64,000 bases of DNA from Sphingobium psychrophilum (lineage in GTDB: Bacteria > Pseudomonadota > Alphaproteobacteria > Sphingomonadales > Sphingomonadaceae): NCBI RefSeq assembly GCF_012927105.1, contig NZ_JABBFV010000001.1, positions 124,001 to 188,000 of the forward strand, given 5' to 3'. The notes beneath the pieces were generated by a model, which did no database searches, was not told where the DNA came from, and saw only the letters and a program-made list of their open reading frames with translations. Within the stretch, counting starts at the first letter, position 1. The number at the start of each line of letters is the position of its first letter. The position numbers were made by a program, and so were the translations under genes. Below are positions 1 to 8,950 of this stretch, piece by piece.

Positions 1-190
1 GATCGCGCGGGTCGAGCGCAATGACCTGCCCCATGCCGGTGGAGGTTTGCACCCAGGGGACAAAGAGCAGGAAGGCAATGGATGCCGCCATCCCGAAGAG
101 CAGCATCCAGCCGAACGCGCGCGCGGGGCGGGGCGGGCGAAGGCTTGCCAGCGTCTTGAAATGGGTGATATGATCAGCGCGAAACGGCAT
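1..190 (-). CDS. HlyD-family membrane fusion (periplasmic adaptor) protein, N-terminal part only
   Basis: Only the first 63 residues lie inside the window. The start ATG at 190 is preceded by a strong GGGGAGG ribosome site. After a basic cytoplasmic stretch there is one hydrophobic segment (about residues 27-44), then a periplasmic motif reading GMGQVIALDPRD, which resembles the first strand of HlyD-type adaptors. Its start overlaps the end of the upstream ABC gene by 17 nt, so the two are probably translated together as an export system. The substrate and outer-membrane partner are not visible. Confidence 0.72.
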   Translation of the reverse strand, partial: MPFRADHITHFKTLASLRPPRPARAFGWMLLFGMAASIAFLLFVPWVQTSTGMGQVIALDPRD

Positions 191-1892
191 GGTCGCCTCC
201 CCGGACTGCGGCAAAGGCGCTGCGATCCTGCGTCAGCAACTGGTGTGTGCGGCCCAGCCAGAGCATATGGTCGAAGCCAAGCGCATCGGGCCGAACCGTA
301 AAGACGATGATCGTACTGCCATCCCCACCATCCAGCTGACGCAGCGCCGCACGCAGTTCCCCGGATGGCAGCATGTCGAACAGGTTTGAGAGGATGAGCA
401 GCCGGGGCCGGGCGAGAATGGCACCGGCCAGTTTTAGTCGCATCGTATCGGCCACGGACAGCGGCCAGCCGGTCGAGGAAAGAAAGCTGTCCAGCCCCTG
501 TGGCAACCGGGCGATCCGATCGCCCAGGCCCACTGTTTCCAATGCATCGAGCACCGTGGCAGAACTGGCGGTCGGATCTGCAAGGCGCAGATAGTCGCGA
601 ATGCTGCTTTCCACGATGGTCGGGCGATCGAGGACGATGACGTCGCTGCGTAGCTGATAGATGTTGAGCGCGCTGATGTCCGCGCCGCCCAGGCTGACAA
701 TCCCTTTGTCGGGGCGATAATGGCGTTTGAGCAGACGGGCCAGCAGCCGGTCGACACCGGGGTCGGCGGCGGCGGCGACATGGGAGCCCGCAGGCACGAC
801 GAGATCGAAAGAGGCGTCGTCCCCATCGGCTGCGATCCGCACCTGCCGCAATGCCAACGCCCCGTCGCGCGGCCGTGCGCCGCCACTGTTTTCGGCTGGC
901 ATATCCTCCAATGCGATCGCCCGAAATAAGGATAGTTCCTCGACAGCGGCGACCAGATCGTAAAAGGTGTCGAGATAGGGCCCAAGCTGCGCAGCGCCAT
1001 AGAAGATGCTGGACAGGATCAATTCGGCAGCGACCAGTTGGCCGATCGACAACTGCCCTTGGATGACGAGCCATCCGCCCAACGCCAGCAGCGCCGCGCT
1101 GGCGATGGCGTAGAGCAGCAGCAGGGCTACCGCTTGCGGAAAGGTTGCGCGGAAATGGGTACGGTGGGCCGCCACATAGGCGGCGGTCCGGTTTTCCGAC
1201 ATGTCCATGGCATAGTCCAGATGGCGGCTGGACTTGTAAAAACCGTTCGACGCGCCGACGCTTTCGAGCCAATGGGCCGCCTCATATTTGCGGTGGCTCA
1301 GCGCAATGCCGCTTTCCATCGCGTGCCGCGCCCACAGCTTCCAGATCAGCCAGACCGTAAAGATGAAGAGCAGATTGAAGCCCAGGAAAACCGGATGGTA
1401 GAAGGATGTAACGACGAAGCCGACCATCGCCTGGAAGAAAATCGAAAATCCCCCGACCAGCAGGGAAGGGATCGCTTTCTGCACGTTCATCACTTCAAAA
1501 AAGCGGTTGAACAGGTCACCGCGCCGATCGTCCTGGAAAAAGGGGTTCTGCGCGTGGACTGCCTGCAGCGTGATTTCCGCCACGATCCGCGCGAACACGC
1601 GCCGCCGGAAAATCTCCATCACATAGATGCGCATTGCACCCAGGAACGCCCATAGCAGCAGCAGCGCGAGCAGTACGCCCGCCAGTGTGAACAGGGGTGC
1701 CGGCAAGGCAGTGTTGGCGACCGAGTTGATCAGCATCTGCACCGAAATCGGCGTCGCCAGCGAGAGGAATCCAATCGCCGCGCCATATGTCAATGCCATG
1801 GTCAGAAACGGACGTTCCGGTCCAAGCGCTGCCCGCGCCCAGCCTGCAAATGTCCCCCAATCAACCCGCTCATGCCCGTCGGCAGCCATCAT
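174..1892 (-). CDS. ABC transporter-like membrane protein with a degenerate nucleotide-binding domain
   Basis: A 572-residue protein in the layout of a type I ABC exporter: an N-terminal six-helix membrane domain (about residues 28-310) and a C-terminal ABC domain (about 345-550). The fold can be followed, but all the ATPase motifs are gone. The Walker A position reads AAAADPGVD without GK(S/T), the Q-loop Gln is absent, the signature LSGGQ is LSVADTM, Walker B is LLILSN without the acidic pair, and the switch His region is FTVRP. It overlaps the HlyD-like gene, so it is likely the membrane half of an export pair. Either a separate ATPase drives it or it works without ATP. The start is the ATG at 1892; the next codon is also ATG. 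Confidence 0.8.
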   Translation of the reverse strand: MMAADGHERVDWGTFAGWARAALGPERPFLTMALTYGAAIGFLSLATPISVQMLINSVANTALPAPLFTLAGVLLALLLLWAFLGAMRIYVMEIFRRRVFARIVAEITLQAVHAQNPFFQDDRRGDLFNRFFEVMNVQKAIPSLLVGGFSIFFQAMVGFVVTSFYHPVFLGFNLLFIFTVWLIWKLWARHAMESGIALSHRKYEAAHWLESVGASNGFYKSSRHLDYAMDMSENRTAAYVAAHRTHFRATFPQAVALLLLYAIASAALLALGGWLVIQGQLSIGQLVAAELILSSIFYGAAQLGPYLDTFYDLVAAVEELSLFRAIALEDMPAENSGGARPRDGALALRQVRIAADGDDASFDLVVPAGSHVAAAADPGVDRLLARLLKRHYRPDKGIVSLGGADISALNIYQLRSDVIVLDRPTIVESSIRDYLRLADPTASSATVLDALETVGLGDRIARLPQGLDSFLSSTGWPLSVADTMRLKLAGAILARPRLLILSNLFDMLPSGELRAALRQLDGGDGSTIIVFTVRPDALGFDHMLWLGRTHQLLTQDRSAFAAVRGGDHAVSR

Positions 1893-2145
1893 CGAAGTCC
1901 TACGCTAATGTACGGCGATGCGCGGAAACCCCGTGAGGCCATCGTGCGTGTTGCGGTTCTAAAAGACGATCACCAATCAAGCGGTAACGAAACGATAGCT
2001 GCCACTGGCAGCCCGGCGCATTCACTTCGCTTCTTCCAGGGTCATGTCGTTCATAGATCGCCCTTCCTGTATCTTCGTCCATTTGCAAAATGAGTTACGG
2101 CAATCCTATGGATTGATATTCCCAATGATTGACAGAGGCTTCAGG

Positions 2146-3012
2146 ATGAGCACGCGCAACCTCGACATCGACCTGCTTCGCACCTTTGTTACTATCGCCG
2201 ATCTGGGAGGTTTCACAGCGGCCGGGGCGCGATTGGGACGGACTCAATCGACCATCAGTTTGCAGATCAAGCGTCTGGAGGTTCTGGTCGGCCGTACCCT
2301 GTTCGAACGGACGGCTCGGTCAGTGCGGTTGACGCCTGATGGACAGGTGCTGCTTGGTTCGGCCCGCAAGATCCTGCACATGAACGACAAAGTCATCGCG
2401 GAACTCACCGAACCGGACGTCAGCGGCGCCGTCCGGCTGGGCGTGCCGGAAGACTTCGCTACCGCGCATCTTCCCGATATCCTTGCCCTGTTCACGGATG
2501 CGCATCCTTTGGTCGAACTGGAAGTCACATGCGACCTGACACTTAACCTGCTTGATCGTTTCCACGCCGGTGCGTTCGATTTGGTCCTCGTCAAGCGCGA
2601 GCCGGCAGCCGCGCCTCAGGGCGTGCGCGTCTGGCGCGAGCCACTAGTGTGGGTAGCCCGCGACCAGGAGGCGGTCGGCGGGAACGAGGTGATTCCGCTC
2701 GTCGTTTCGCCTGAGCCATGCGTGTATCGCAAGCGCGCAACGGACGCGCTGGATGCGAGCGGCAGGACCTGGCGCATCGCGTACACCTCCACCAGCCTTG
2801 CGGGCGCGCAGGCTGCGGTAAAGGCGGGTCTGGGCATCTCGGTTCTGCCCAGAAAGATGGTGCCTGCGTTTCTCGTTCCTATAACGACAGCGCAATGGTT
2901 GCCAAAATTGCCGGATACCGAAATTGCCTTGATTGAAGGGCGTTCAATCTCTGACACCGGGCATTTGCTCGCCCAACATATCGTTCAGGCGCTGGAGCCT
3001 ATAACCAATTAG
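2146..3012 (+). CDS. LysR-family transcriptional regulator
   Basis: A 288-residue protein with the classic LysR winged helix at the N terminus (LDIDLLRTFVTIADLGGFTA, then STISLQIKRLE at about residues 33-43) followed by a periplasmic-binding-like effector domain. The ATG at 2146 was chosen because the family usually begins a few residues before the LDxxLLRTF motif; an AGAGG site lies 8-12 nt upstream. Upstream in-frame starts at 2125 and 2044 are possible but add unusual residues. It is divergent from the ABC/HlyD pair across a 253-nt spacer, so it may control that pair. Effector unknown. Confidence 0.85.
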   Translation: MSTRNLDIDLLRTFVTIADLGGFTAAGARLGRTQSTISLQIKRLEVLVGRTLFERTARSVRLTPDGQVLLGSARKILHMNDKVIAELTEPDVSGAVRLGVPEDFATAHLPDILALFTDAHPLVELEVTCDLTLNLLDRFHAGAFDLVLVKREPAAAPQGVRVWREPLVWVARDQEAVGGNEVIPLVVSPEPCVYRKRATDALDASGRTWRIAYTSTSLAGAQAAVKAGLGISVLPRKMVPAFLVPITTAQWLPKLPDTEIALIEGRSISDTGHLLAQHIVQALEPITN

Positions 3013-3176
3013 ACACATGGATAGGTGGGCAGCCAGCAATTCTGGATTCCAGCACAATCGACCCATGCCAGCCGCTCAGCTACAAAATTCTCGCCGCTTA
3101 ATATAACATATTTCATGAAAGGCTGATGACAATTTCGATGCCAAACCCTGACTGCCATATAAGAATTCGCTAATTA

Positions 3177-3872
3177 TTACCGTGTCGGCTCCCGCATAGA
3201 CTGCCAGCGGCAGATCAATGCTTCGACGATATCACGCAAGATGATGCGGCCATCTGGGAAGTCATCATGATCGCTTCCCCGCGGTAAGAGTACGGCCCCT
3301 GATATTGACGCCATCAGGGCGCCAACTGCCGATTGAATGTTCGAATTCCGATGCGAACTGGGTGTCATCACGGACCTGACCGCCTGTTCGAAAAAGGCAT
3401 GGATACGTGCTGCTGCGGGTGCAGTATCACGAATGGGAGCGGCATTCTGCGTGCCAGCGGTGTCGAACCAGAACAGGAACAGGCTGTTCATGCCGAAGGC
3501 GGCGATCTGGTCGCGTGAAAAATCGAAGGCCCGATCGGCAACGGCGAACAGGCGCTTTTCCGCGTCGTCATATGTGGCGAATTCCAACTCCAACTGATCA
3601 GCGAAATTGGCCAATTCGCTGTCACGGATCGCGAGAAACAGTGAATCGCGATCCGCAAAATACCGATACACCACGCCGGAGGAATAGCCGGCATAGCGGG
3701 CAATTCCACGAAGCGATATCGGTCCTGATGGCTTGGCCAGCAGCAGATGACGTCCCGCGTCAATCAATGCTTGCCGCACATGATCCTTAGCCTCTGCGCT
3801 GCGCGCCCGACGAGGCGATGCCGTGTTGCCAGCGACCAGGATATCTTGATGGCCCTTAGCATTGCTCTCCAT
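3177..3872 (-). CDS. TetR-family transcriptional regulator
   Basis: A 231-residue protein with an N-terminal TetR DNA-binding domain (ISLRGIARYAGYSSGVVYRYFADRDSLFLAI, helix-turn-helix and linker at about residues 37-67) and an all-helical ligand domain. The start at 3872 has an AGGAAAG site; an upstream ATG at 3917 is in frame but lacks one. It faces the phosphotransferase gene across a 163-nt spacer that contains an inverted repeat, so it probably represses that operon and itself. Confidence 0.85.
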   Translation of the reverse strand: MESNAKGHQDILVAGNTASPRRARSAEAKDHVRQALIDAGRHLLLAKPSGPISLRGIARYAGYSSGVVYRYFADRDSLFLAIRDSELANFADQLELEFATYDDAEKRLFAVADRAFDFSRDQIAAFGMNSLFLFWFDTAGTQNAAPIRDTAPAAARIHAFFEQAVRSVMTPSSHRNSNIQSAVGALMASISGAVLLPRGSDHDDFPDGRIILRDIVEALICRWQSMREPTR

Positions 3873-3950
3873 TGCGCGCTTTCCTGTCTGATGTCGGGTG
3901 GTGAATAGCGTAATCACGGCGCATTGCCCCGCGATAAATTCGCTTGAATG

Positions 3951-3981
3951 AACAGTGTTACCCTATTAAGATAACGCTGTT
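3951..3981. promoter_or_regulatory. Candidate TetR operator (inverted repeat)
   Basis: The arms AACAGTGTTA and TAACGCTGTT are inverted repeats with one mismatch, 11 nt apart, in the divergent spacer between the TetR gene and the phosphotransferase gene. Size, symmetry and place fit a TetR-family operator; binding is inferred. Confidence 0.5.
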
Positions 3982-4035
3982 TACATAAAGATCGCATCCG
4001 TGCTGCGGTGTGACGAATATGCATGAGGATGTTTG

Positions 4036-5433
4036 GTGACCGACCAGCCGAACTTGATAGATGAGCAGAATATCCGGCGCTGGATCGAAGCGACGATGGG
4101 CGATATTGTCGCCATGGATATCCTGCCGGGATGGCGCCCGGCGTGGAACGCATCGGTCCGCACGCCGGAGGGCATAATCCATATCCATATTCGCGGTGAT
4201 CGGGGTGCGGGTCAGGAAACGCAGCCGTTGCGCGTAGAACATGATGTCTTGCGGTTGCTGGCGGACGAGGGCATCGCCGTGCCACATATCCATGGCTGGT
4301 GCGACAACCCCGCGGCGATTGCCATGGAGCGCATCGACGCGACGGCTTTCGCGGGCGGCGCCGACCGCGACGCAAACCTGCATCGGCTGGTCGGCGATTA
4401 TATGGCGATCATGGCGTCCGTTCACCGGATCGATATAGCGAAGGCCGTAGAGATCGGATTGCCGCAACCCCAAGGCCCGCAAGCCATTGCGCTCGCCTAT
4501 TTCGGCGATGCGGATCGGCATTATCAAGGGCATCGCGATGGGCCAGACCCGTTGATCGCCTTTCTGCGCAAATGGGTTCTGGGCAATCTTCCGCTGCATC
4601 GCACGCAAACGGCGCTGCTGATCGCAGACGCGCCGCAGTTTTTTCATGATGGGGACAGGATCACCCATATTTATGATCTGGAACTGGCGCATTTAGGCGA
4701 CCCTATGGCGGACCTAGCATCGATCAGGGTGCGCGACATCAACGAACCGATCGGCGATTTGACGCCGTTGCTGCAACGCTATGCGGCTGAAAGCGGCAAT
4801 GCGATCGACTGGGCTGCGCTTGATTTTCACACGATCGCGTCTTTCCTTGCCGTACCAATGCGGATGGAGTCGGCACTCCGCACGCAGCGCCAATTGCCTG
4901 CCTATGTCGAATATCTGTCTTGGGATCTTGGCTGTCGGCGCGCCGCGCTGGATGTGTTGGCGCAGGTGCGCGGTGTCGATCTCGTGCCTGTCACCGATCT
5001 GGCGCCTGTCGAAAAATCAACGGACATTATTTATGATAATCTGGTCGCGAGTTGCGCCGACCTGCCTGCCGCCAGCGGGCGACTGCGCGAACCCCCGGCC
5101 TTGTCGCTTGCCCGCCATGTCCGGCGTCGCGAAGCGATAGGCGACGAAATCGCGCGCCGCGACCGATTGGAAGCAGAACGATTATTGGGCCAGCGTTTCG
5201 AAAGCGCCGCGGCGGTGGAAACGGCGCTGGAGCGTTATGTGCTGGACGCCGGGCCAGACGAGGATGCCGACCTGATAGGCCTATTCCATCGCCGCACGAT
5301 GCGCGCACTGCAATTGCTGCATGGCTACCCTGGGCCGATCGTGAACAGAGTGCCCGGCCCTATCGATCGGCTGGCTTTTTCCAGCTCACATTCGACGACT
5401 GTCATGGCGCACGACTCGGCCACCCATATCTAG
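4036..5433 (+). CDS. Aminoglycoside phosphotransferase (APH)-fold family protein
   Basis: About 465 residues. The N-lobe is followed by a kinase-like C-lobe in which the metal-binding segment is easily seen (DGDRITHIYDLELAHLGDPMADLA). The catalytic loop, normally HGDxxxxN, reads IADAPQFF: the Asp is kept, the His-Gly and Asn are not. The last ~120 residues form an extension beyond the usual APH domain. The likely start is GTG 4036 behind a GAGGA site; TTG 4033 is possible. It lies 15 nt before the AraC gene, so they share an operon. APH-like proteins near catabolic genes often phosphorylate small molecules other than drugs; the substrate here is unknown. Confidence 0.75.
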   Translation: MTDQPNLIDEQNIRRWIEATMGDIVAMDILPGWRPAWNASVRTPEGIIHIHIRGDRGAGQETQPLRVEHDVLRLLADEGIAVPHIHGWCDNPAAIAMERIDATAFAGGADRDANLHRLVGDYMAIMASVHRIDIAKAVEIGLPQPQGPQAIALAYFGDADRHYQGHRDGPDPLIAFLRKWVLGNLPLHRTQTALLIADAPQFFHDGDRITHIYDLELAHLGDPMADLASIRVRDINEPIGDLTPLLQRYAAESGNAIDWAALDFHTIASFLAVPMRMESALRTQRQLPAYVEYLSWDLGCRRAALDVLAQVRGVDLVPVTDLAPVEKSTDIIYDNLVASCADLPAASGRLREPPALSLARHVRRREAIGDEIARRDRLEAERLLGQRFESAAAVETALERYVLDAGPDEDADLIGLFHRRTMRALQLLHGYPGPIVNRVPGPIDRLAFSSSHSTTVMAHDSATHI

Positions 5434-5448
5434 AAAGAGGATAGGCGC

Positions 5449-6306
5449 ATGGAGCAGGAGCAGGCTTTCAGGGGTGAAATGCTCTACACCGGGATGCTGG
5501 AAGGCGCGCTTGTGGACCCGGATTATTCGGTGCGGGTCGACAATGTCCGATGGTCGCAGCCTGGCGAAGCAACTATCCTGTCGGATCAATTCTTCCTGGA
5601 ATGGCTGATGTACCGGGAGGATGATATCGAATGCGCACGTCCAGGGCGCAACTTCGTGACGTCTCATGCCGTCATCCTCGTGCCGCCAGGGCAGGCGGTG
5701 CGGACGCGCTGGAACAGCGGCCGTCTTAGGACCATATCCTGTAGCTTTCGGTCCGAATTACTGGCCGACTATCCTCAATTGCTGTCGTTCCTCTCCAGTC
5801 TCGACGGGGACCATCAGTTCAATCTCGACAGCCCATTCCTCCAGGCCGGCCTGACCCGTATCGCTGACGAGGTCGTCACGCCGGGCCTCGACAGCGGGTT
5901 CATGGTCCGGTCGCTACTGTTCGCCATTTGCGGCGAGATACGCCGTGCGACGCTGGGGCAACCGGTGCCGCAGGAGTGCGACGGCGCCCTTTCGCCCGGC
6001 CAGATGACGATGTTGCGGCAGGTTCTGCATGAAAGCGGCAAATTGCCCACGGTGGTCGATCTGGCACAGCATTGTGGTGTGACGTCGCGTGCCTTGTCAC
6101 CGCTGGTGAAGCGCGCCACGGGCGTTACCCTGCGCCATTATATCGCACGGGAGCGCCTGAACCGCGCGAAGGCGCTGCTCGACGATCAAAAACTGATGGT
6201 CAAGCAAGTCGCCTATTCCTGCGGCTTTGCCAGCGCGGCAGCGTTCACGGCCGCCTTTCGCAAGACGACGGGCATGACGCCGGTCGAGTATCGGACGCGA
6301 TGCTGA
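5449..6306 (+). CDS. AraC-family transcriptional regulator
   Basis: 285 residues. The C-terminal third is a two-helix-turn-helix AraC domain: first helix pair around PTVVDLAQHCGVTSRALSPL, second around VKQVAYSCGFASAAAFTAAF, closing with the family signature TTGMTPVEYRTR. The N-terminal part looks like a ligand-sensing cupin-type domain. An AGAGGATAGG ribosome site precedes the start. It sits 33 nt before the GST-Rieske operon and is the best local candidate for binding the 21-bp-spaced direct repeats found upstream of the receptor genes; that link is inference. Confidence 0.85.
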   Translation: MEQEQAFRGEMLYTGMLEGALVDPDYSVRVDNVRWSQPGEATILSDQFFLEWLMYREDDIECARPGRNFVTSHAVILVPPGQAVRTRWNSGRLRTISCSFRSELLADYPQLLSFLSSLDGDHQFNLDSPFLQAGLTRIADEVVTPGLDSGFMVRSLLFAICGEIRRATLGQPVPQECDGALSPGQMTMLRQVLHESGKLPTVVDLAQHCGVTSRALSPLVKRATGVTLRHYIARERLNRAKALLDDQKLMVKQVAYSCGFASAAAFTAAFRKTTGMTPVEYRTRC

Positions 6307-6339
6307 TCGGCTCCTTCTCCAGATTGAAAGTCACCCACA

Positions 6340-6993
6340 ATGCTGACCGTGCATCACCTCAACGACTCCCGCGCTCAGAAGACGATATGGCTGCTCGAAG
6401 AACTGGGCTTGCCCTATGATCTGGTGCCTTATCAGCGGCATCAGGTAACGATGATGGCACCACCCGCGCTCAAGGCGCTGCATCCGGTCGGCAAGTCGCC
6501 GATGATCGAGGACGAGGGACGGATCGTCATCGAATCGGGCGCGATTACGGAGCATATCATCGAGCGGCATGGCGATGGTAGATTGGCGCCAGTGCCGGGT
6601 ACGGACGCGCATGAGCGGTATAGGCAATGGCTTTATTACGCCGTGTCGTCCGGCATGAACCCGATCATGATAAAGGTCTATGCCCGCGCCTTCGGTTTGG
6701 ATGGCAGCCCGATCGATGAGGCAGCCAATACCGAACTGGCGACGGCGCTGGCCTATATCGACGATGCGTTGGCCGACGCCCCCTTCCTTCTGGGCGAGGA
6801 TTTTTCCGCTGCCGATATCCAGATGAGCTTCATCCCTGAAATCGCGCAGACGCTGATGCCGATCGACGCCTATCACCATATCGTGACCTGGCTGAACAGG
6901 CTGCATGGCCGTCCTGCCTTCCGGCGGAGCATCGAGCGAGGCGGCGACTATAAACTGGCGGACAAGGCGGGACTGCGGGAGCCAGTTGCATGA
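6340..6993 (+). CDS. Glutathione S-transferase
   Basis: 217 residues with the GST layout. The thioredoxin-like N-terminal domain (MLTVHHLNDSRAQKTIWLLEELG) has a Ser in the SRAQ motif that is the probable glutathione-activating residue, a cis-Pro region (HPVGKSPMIED) and the ESGAITEHI glutathione-binding motif. An all-helical C-terminal domain follows. The stop overlaps the start of the Rieske oxygenase (ATGA), so the two are coupled. Likely role is glutathione conjugation or thiolytic removal of a group from a catabolic intermediate. Confidence 0.87.
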   Translation: MLTVHHLNDSRAQKTIWLLEELGLPYDLVPYQRHQVTMMAPPALKALHPVGKSPMIEDEGRIVIESGAITEHIIERHGDGRLAPVPGTDAHERYRQWLYYAVSSGMNPIMIKVYARAFGLDGSPIDEAANTELATALAYIDDALADAPFLLGEDFSAADIQMSFIPEIAQTLMPIDAYHHIVTWLNRLHGRPAFRRSIERGGDYKLADKAGLREPVA

Positions 6994-8228
6994 CCAATAT
7001 ACTGTCGGCGACGCCGGAAGGCGGTTTCGATCTGGGACATGGGATGATGATGCCGGACGCCGCGATCCTGCGCGATGGTCGTGTAGCGGCGGACAGCTTC
7101 TGGAGCGAGGCCCGGCATGCGGCCGAGCGCGACGCGATATACCGGCGATGCTGGCTTTATATGGTGCGCGCGGAGGACCTGCCGGAACCGGGCGATTATG
7201 TTGTGCGCAATGTCGAGATTTGCGGCGTGTCGGTGCTGATCGTGCGGGGCAAGGACGACGTGCTGCGCGCCTTCCACAATGTCTGTCGCCATCGCGGAAT
7301 GCCTGTCGCCGACGGCGCCTGCGGCAAGGCAGAGGCATTTCGCTGCCCCTACCATAGCTGGACCTTCGGCCTGGACGGCAGCCTGAAGGCCATCCCCAAC
7401 CAGCGCCGTTTTCCGGCGTTAGATGCGGGTGATCTGGGGTTGGTGCCGATCGCGATCGACGTGTTTGCCGGGTTCGTGTTCATCAATCTCGATCCACAGC
7501 CCGGTTTGTCACTCAAGGCGTTTCTGGGTGGTATCGCGCCGCTGCTGGAGGCGACGACGCTGGCCCCCTTCACCCATCGGGACAGCCTGTCATATGACGT
7601 CGCGGCCAATTGGAAGGCGGGGCTGGATCCGCAATATGAAGGCTATCATGTCGGCACCGTCCATGCCCTGACGATCCGCGAAATATCGGTGACGCCTGCC
7701 AACCCCTTTTCCGAATTCCGCAAGATGGCCTTTGCCGGGCCGCACGCGGCAGGCTGGTCGCAGGGTAACCCGAGTTGGCGACCACGCGCCGACCGGATCG
7801 TCCAGTCCTTTGCGGTGCAGACGATGGGGGCGTTGGCAGGGCGCGTAGCGGGCGAGGGCTATCCGAGCGCAGAGACTCCGGCGTCGCTGGCGATATTTCC
7901 CAATTTCATGATCCATCCCGGCGCAGGCGGCTGGTTCACGCAGCAGCATTGGCCGCTGACGGCGCAGAGCCATCGCTGGACGGCGCATTATTATTATCAT
8001 GCCCCCGTCACAGCCAGCGAACGCCTGGCGATCGCCCAGGCGACCGCATTCGGGCGGGATTCGGGGATGGAGGATTTCATGGTGATGGCGCGGCAGCAAA
8101 AGGGACTGGCGTCCGGCGCAACCGACAGCTTCTATTATGGCGAGGCTGAGATGCTTCCCCGACACCGCGCGGCGGTGATCCGATCCGTTTTGAACGGCGC
8201 GCAGGCGAACATGAGGAGCGCGGCATGA
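6990..8228 (+). CDS. Rieske non-heme iron oxygenase, large (alpha) subunit type
   Basis: 412 residues. The Rieske [2Fe-2S] ligands are Cys99-x-His101 and Cys119-x2-His122 (CRHRG ... CPYHSW). The catalytic domain has the usual NWKAGLDPQYEGYH...H pattern giving His220 and His225 as iron ligands, Asp213 as the inter-subunit bridge, and an acidic ligand near residue 362 (MEDF). Such enzymes hydroxylate or demethylate hydrophobic rings with electrons from a reductase/ferredoxin. No beta subunit follows, which suggests an alpha-only oxygenase. ATGA overlaps join it to GST upstream and the small unknown gene downstream. Confidence 0.92.
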   Translation: MTNILSATPEGGFDLGHGMMMPDAAILRDGRVAADSFWSEARHAAERDAIYRRCWLYMVRAEDLPEPGDYVVRNVEICGVSVLIVRGKDDVLRAFHNVCRHRGMPVADGACGKAEAFRCPYHSWTFGLDGSLKAIPNQRRFPALDAGDLGLVPIAIDVFAGFVFINLDPQPGLSLKAFLGGIAPLLEATTLAPFTHRDSLSYDVAANWKAGLDPQYEGYHVGTVHALTIREISVTPANPFSEFRKMAFAGPHAAGWSQGNPSWRPRADRIVQSFAVQTMGALAGRVAGEGYPSAETPASLAIFPNFMIHPGAGGWFTQQHWPLTAQSHRWTAHYYYHAPVTASERLAIAQATAFGRDSGMEDFMVMARQQKGLASGATDSFYYGEAEMLPRHRAAVIRSVLNGAQANMRSAA

Positions 8229-8569
8229 GTGCCAGCCTGCCCGCGGCCTTCGCTGATCTGGAACCGTTCGCCCATTTGTGGATCGGACTGGAGACGATGG
8301 AAAGCCGCTATCGCGCGCGTCAGGACATGCCGTTCGATGCGCTGAAGCAGTTTTATGATACTACCGCGCCCCGGCTGGCCGACATCATGGCGCATCTCGA
8401 TGCGTTCGGATCGGACACCCTGCCATCGGCCGAAGCGCGGCTCTATCGCATGGTGCTGGGGCTGGTAGAGGCGGCGCAGGCGGTGGAGTTTTTCGCGAGT
8501 GCCCGACTGCCCGGTGCGCCCTATCCGCACGATGTCGCGGTGGGCGGCCAGGCGGCGCTGTCAGACTGA
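8225..8569 (+). CDS. Small protein of unknown function in the Rieske operon
   Basis: 114 residues, no signal peptide or membrane segment, no family I recognise. It has a helical, amphipathic look with conserved-seeming aromatic runs (LEPFAHLWIGLETMESRY). Its start overlaps the Rieske stop (ATGA), so it is translated with the oxygenase and may be an accessory or assembly protein. Its last 9 nt overlap the end of the convergent DUF4345 gene. Confidence 0.7.
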   Translation: MSASLPAAFADLEPFAHLWIGLETMESRYRARQDMPFDALKQFYDTTAPRLADIMAHLDAFGSDTLPSAEARLYRMVLGLVEAAQAVEFFASARLPGAPYPHDVAVGGQAALSD

Positions 8570-8950
8570 GGATACAGGCGCGGTCCGGCTGGCAGCAATC
8601 AGAATGAGCGCCGCCACAACCTCCGATCCGATCGAAGCCGCGAGGATCGGCGCATAGCCGTCCATCGCGATGGAAATGATCCGTGCGGCCACGAAGCCTG
8701 CAAAGATTACGCCAACGGCGAGCAAAAGGGGTTGCCGAAAACGAGGCGTTCCAAGACCGTAGAGGATAAGTCCCCCCATGGCCCAGAAGGAGCCAGCGTA
8801 AATTGCACGCGCTTCGTTCAGGCCAGCCACCCCGCTGGGTTGCAGCGCGGTCATGTCGGTAATGGCGGTCGTTGCGACCAGGGCGTAGATGCCGAATGCG
8901 ATCAGGGCGAAACCGATCACGCCGGACAAGGAACCCAATATCTTGTTCAC
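8561..8950 (-). CDS. DUF4345-like small integral membrane protein
   Basis: 129 residues with four predicted membrane helices (around residues 9-27, 51-66, 74-91 and 104-121), matching the size and pattern of DUF4345 proteins (NEARAIYAGSFWAMGGLILYG). The start is GTG at 8950 and overlaps the stop of the molybdopterin enzyme gene (GTGA), so it ends the receptor 1-molybdoenzyme operon. Function unknown. Confidence 0.72.
   Translation of the reverse strand: MNKILGSLSGVIGFALIAFGIYALVATTAITDMTALQPSGVAGLNEARAIYAGSFWAMGGLILYGLGTPRFRQPLLLAVGVIFAGFVAARIISIAMDGYAPILAASIGSEVVAALILIAASRTAPVSSV

Noticed and set aside
1988..1999. Word shared with the receptor 2 promoter (CGAAACGATAGC) as a full member of the 21-bp paired operator
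   Set aside because: Only one box is present here; no second box lies 21 bp away on either side, so it is mentioned but not annotated as a site.
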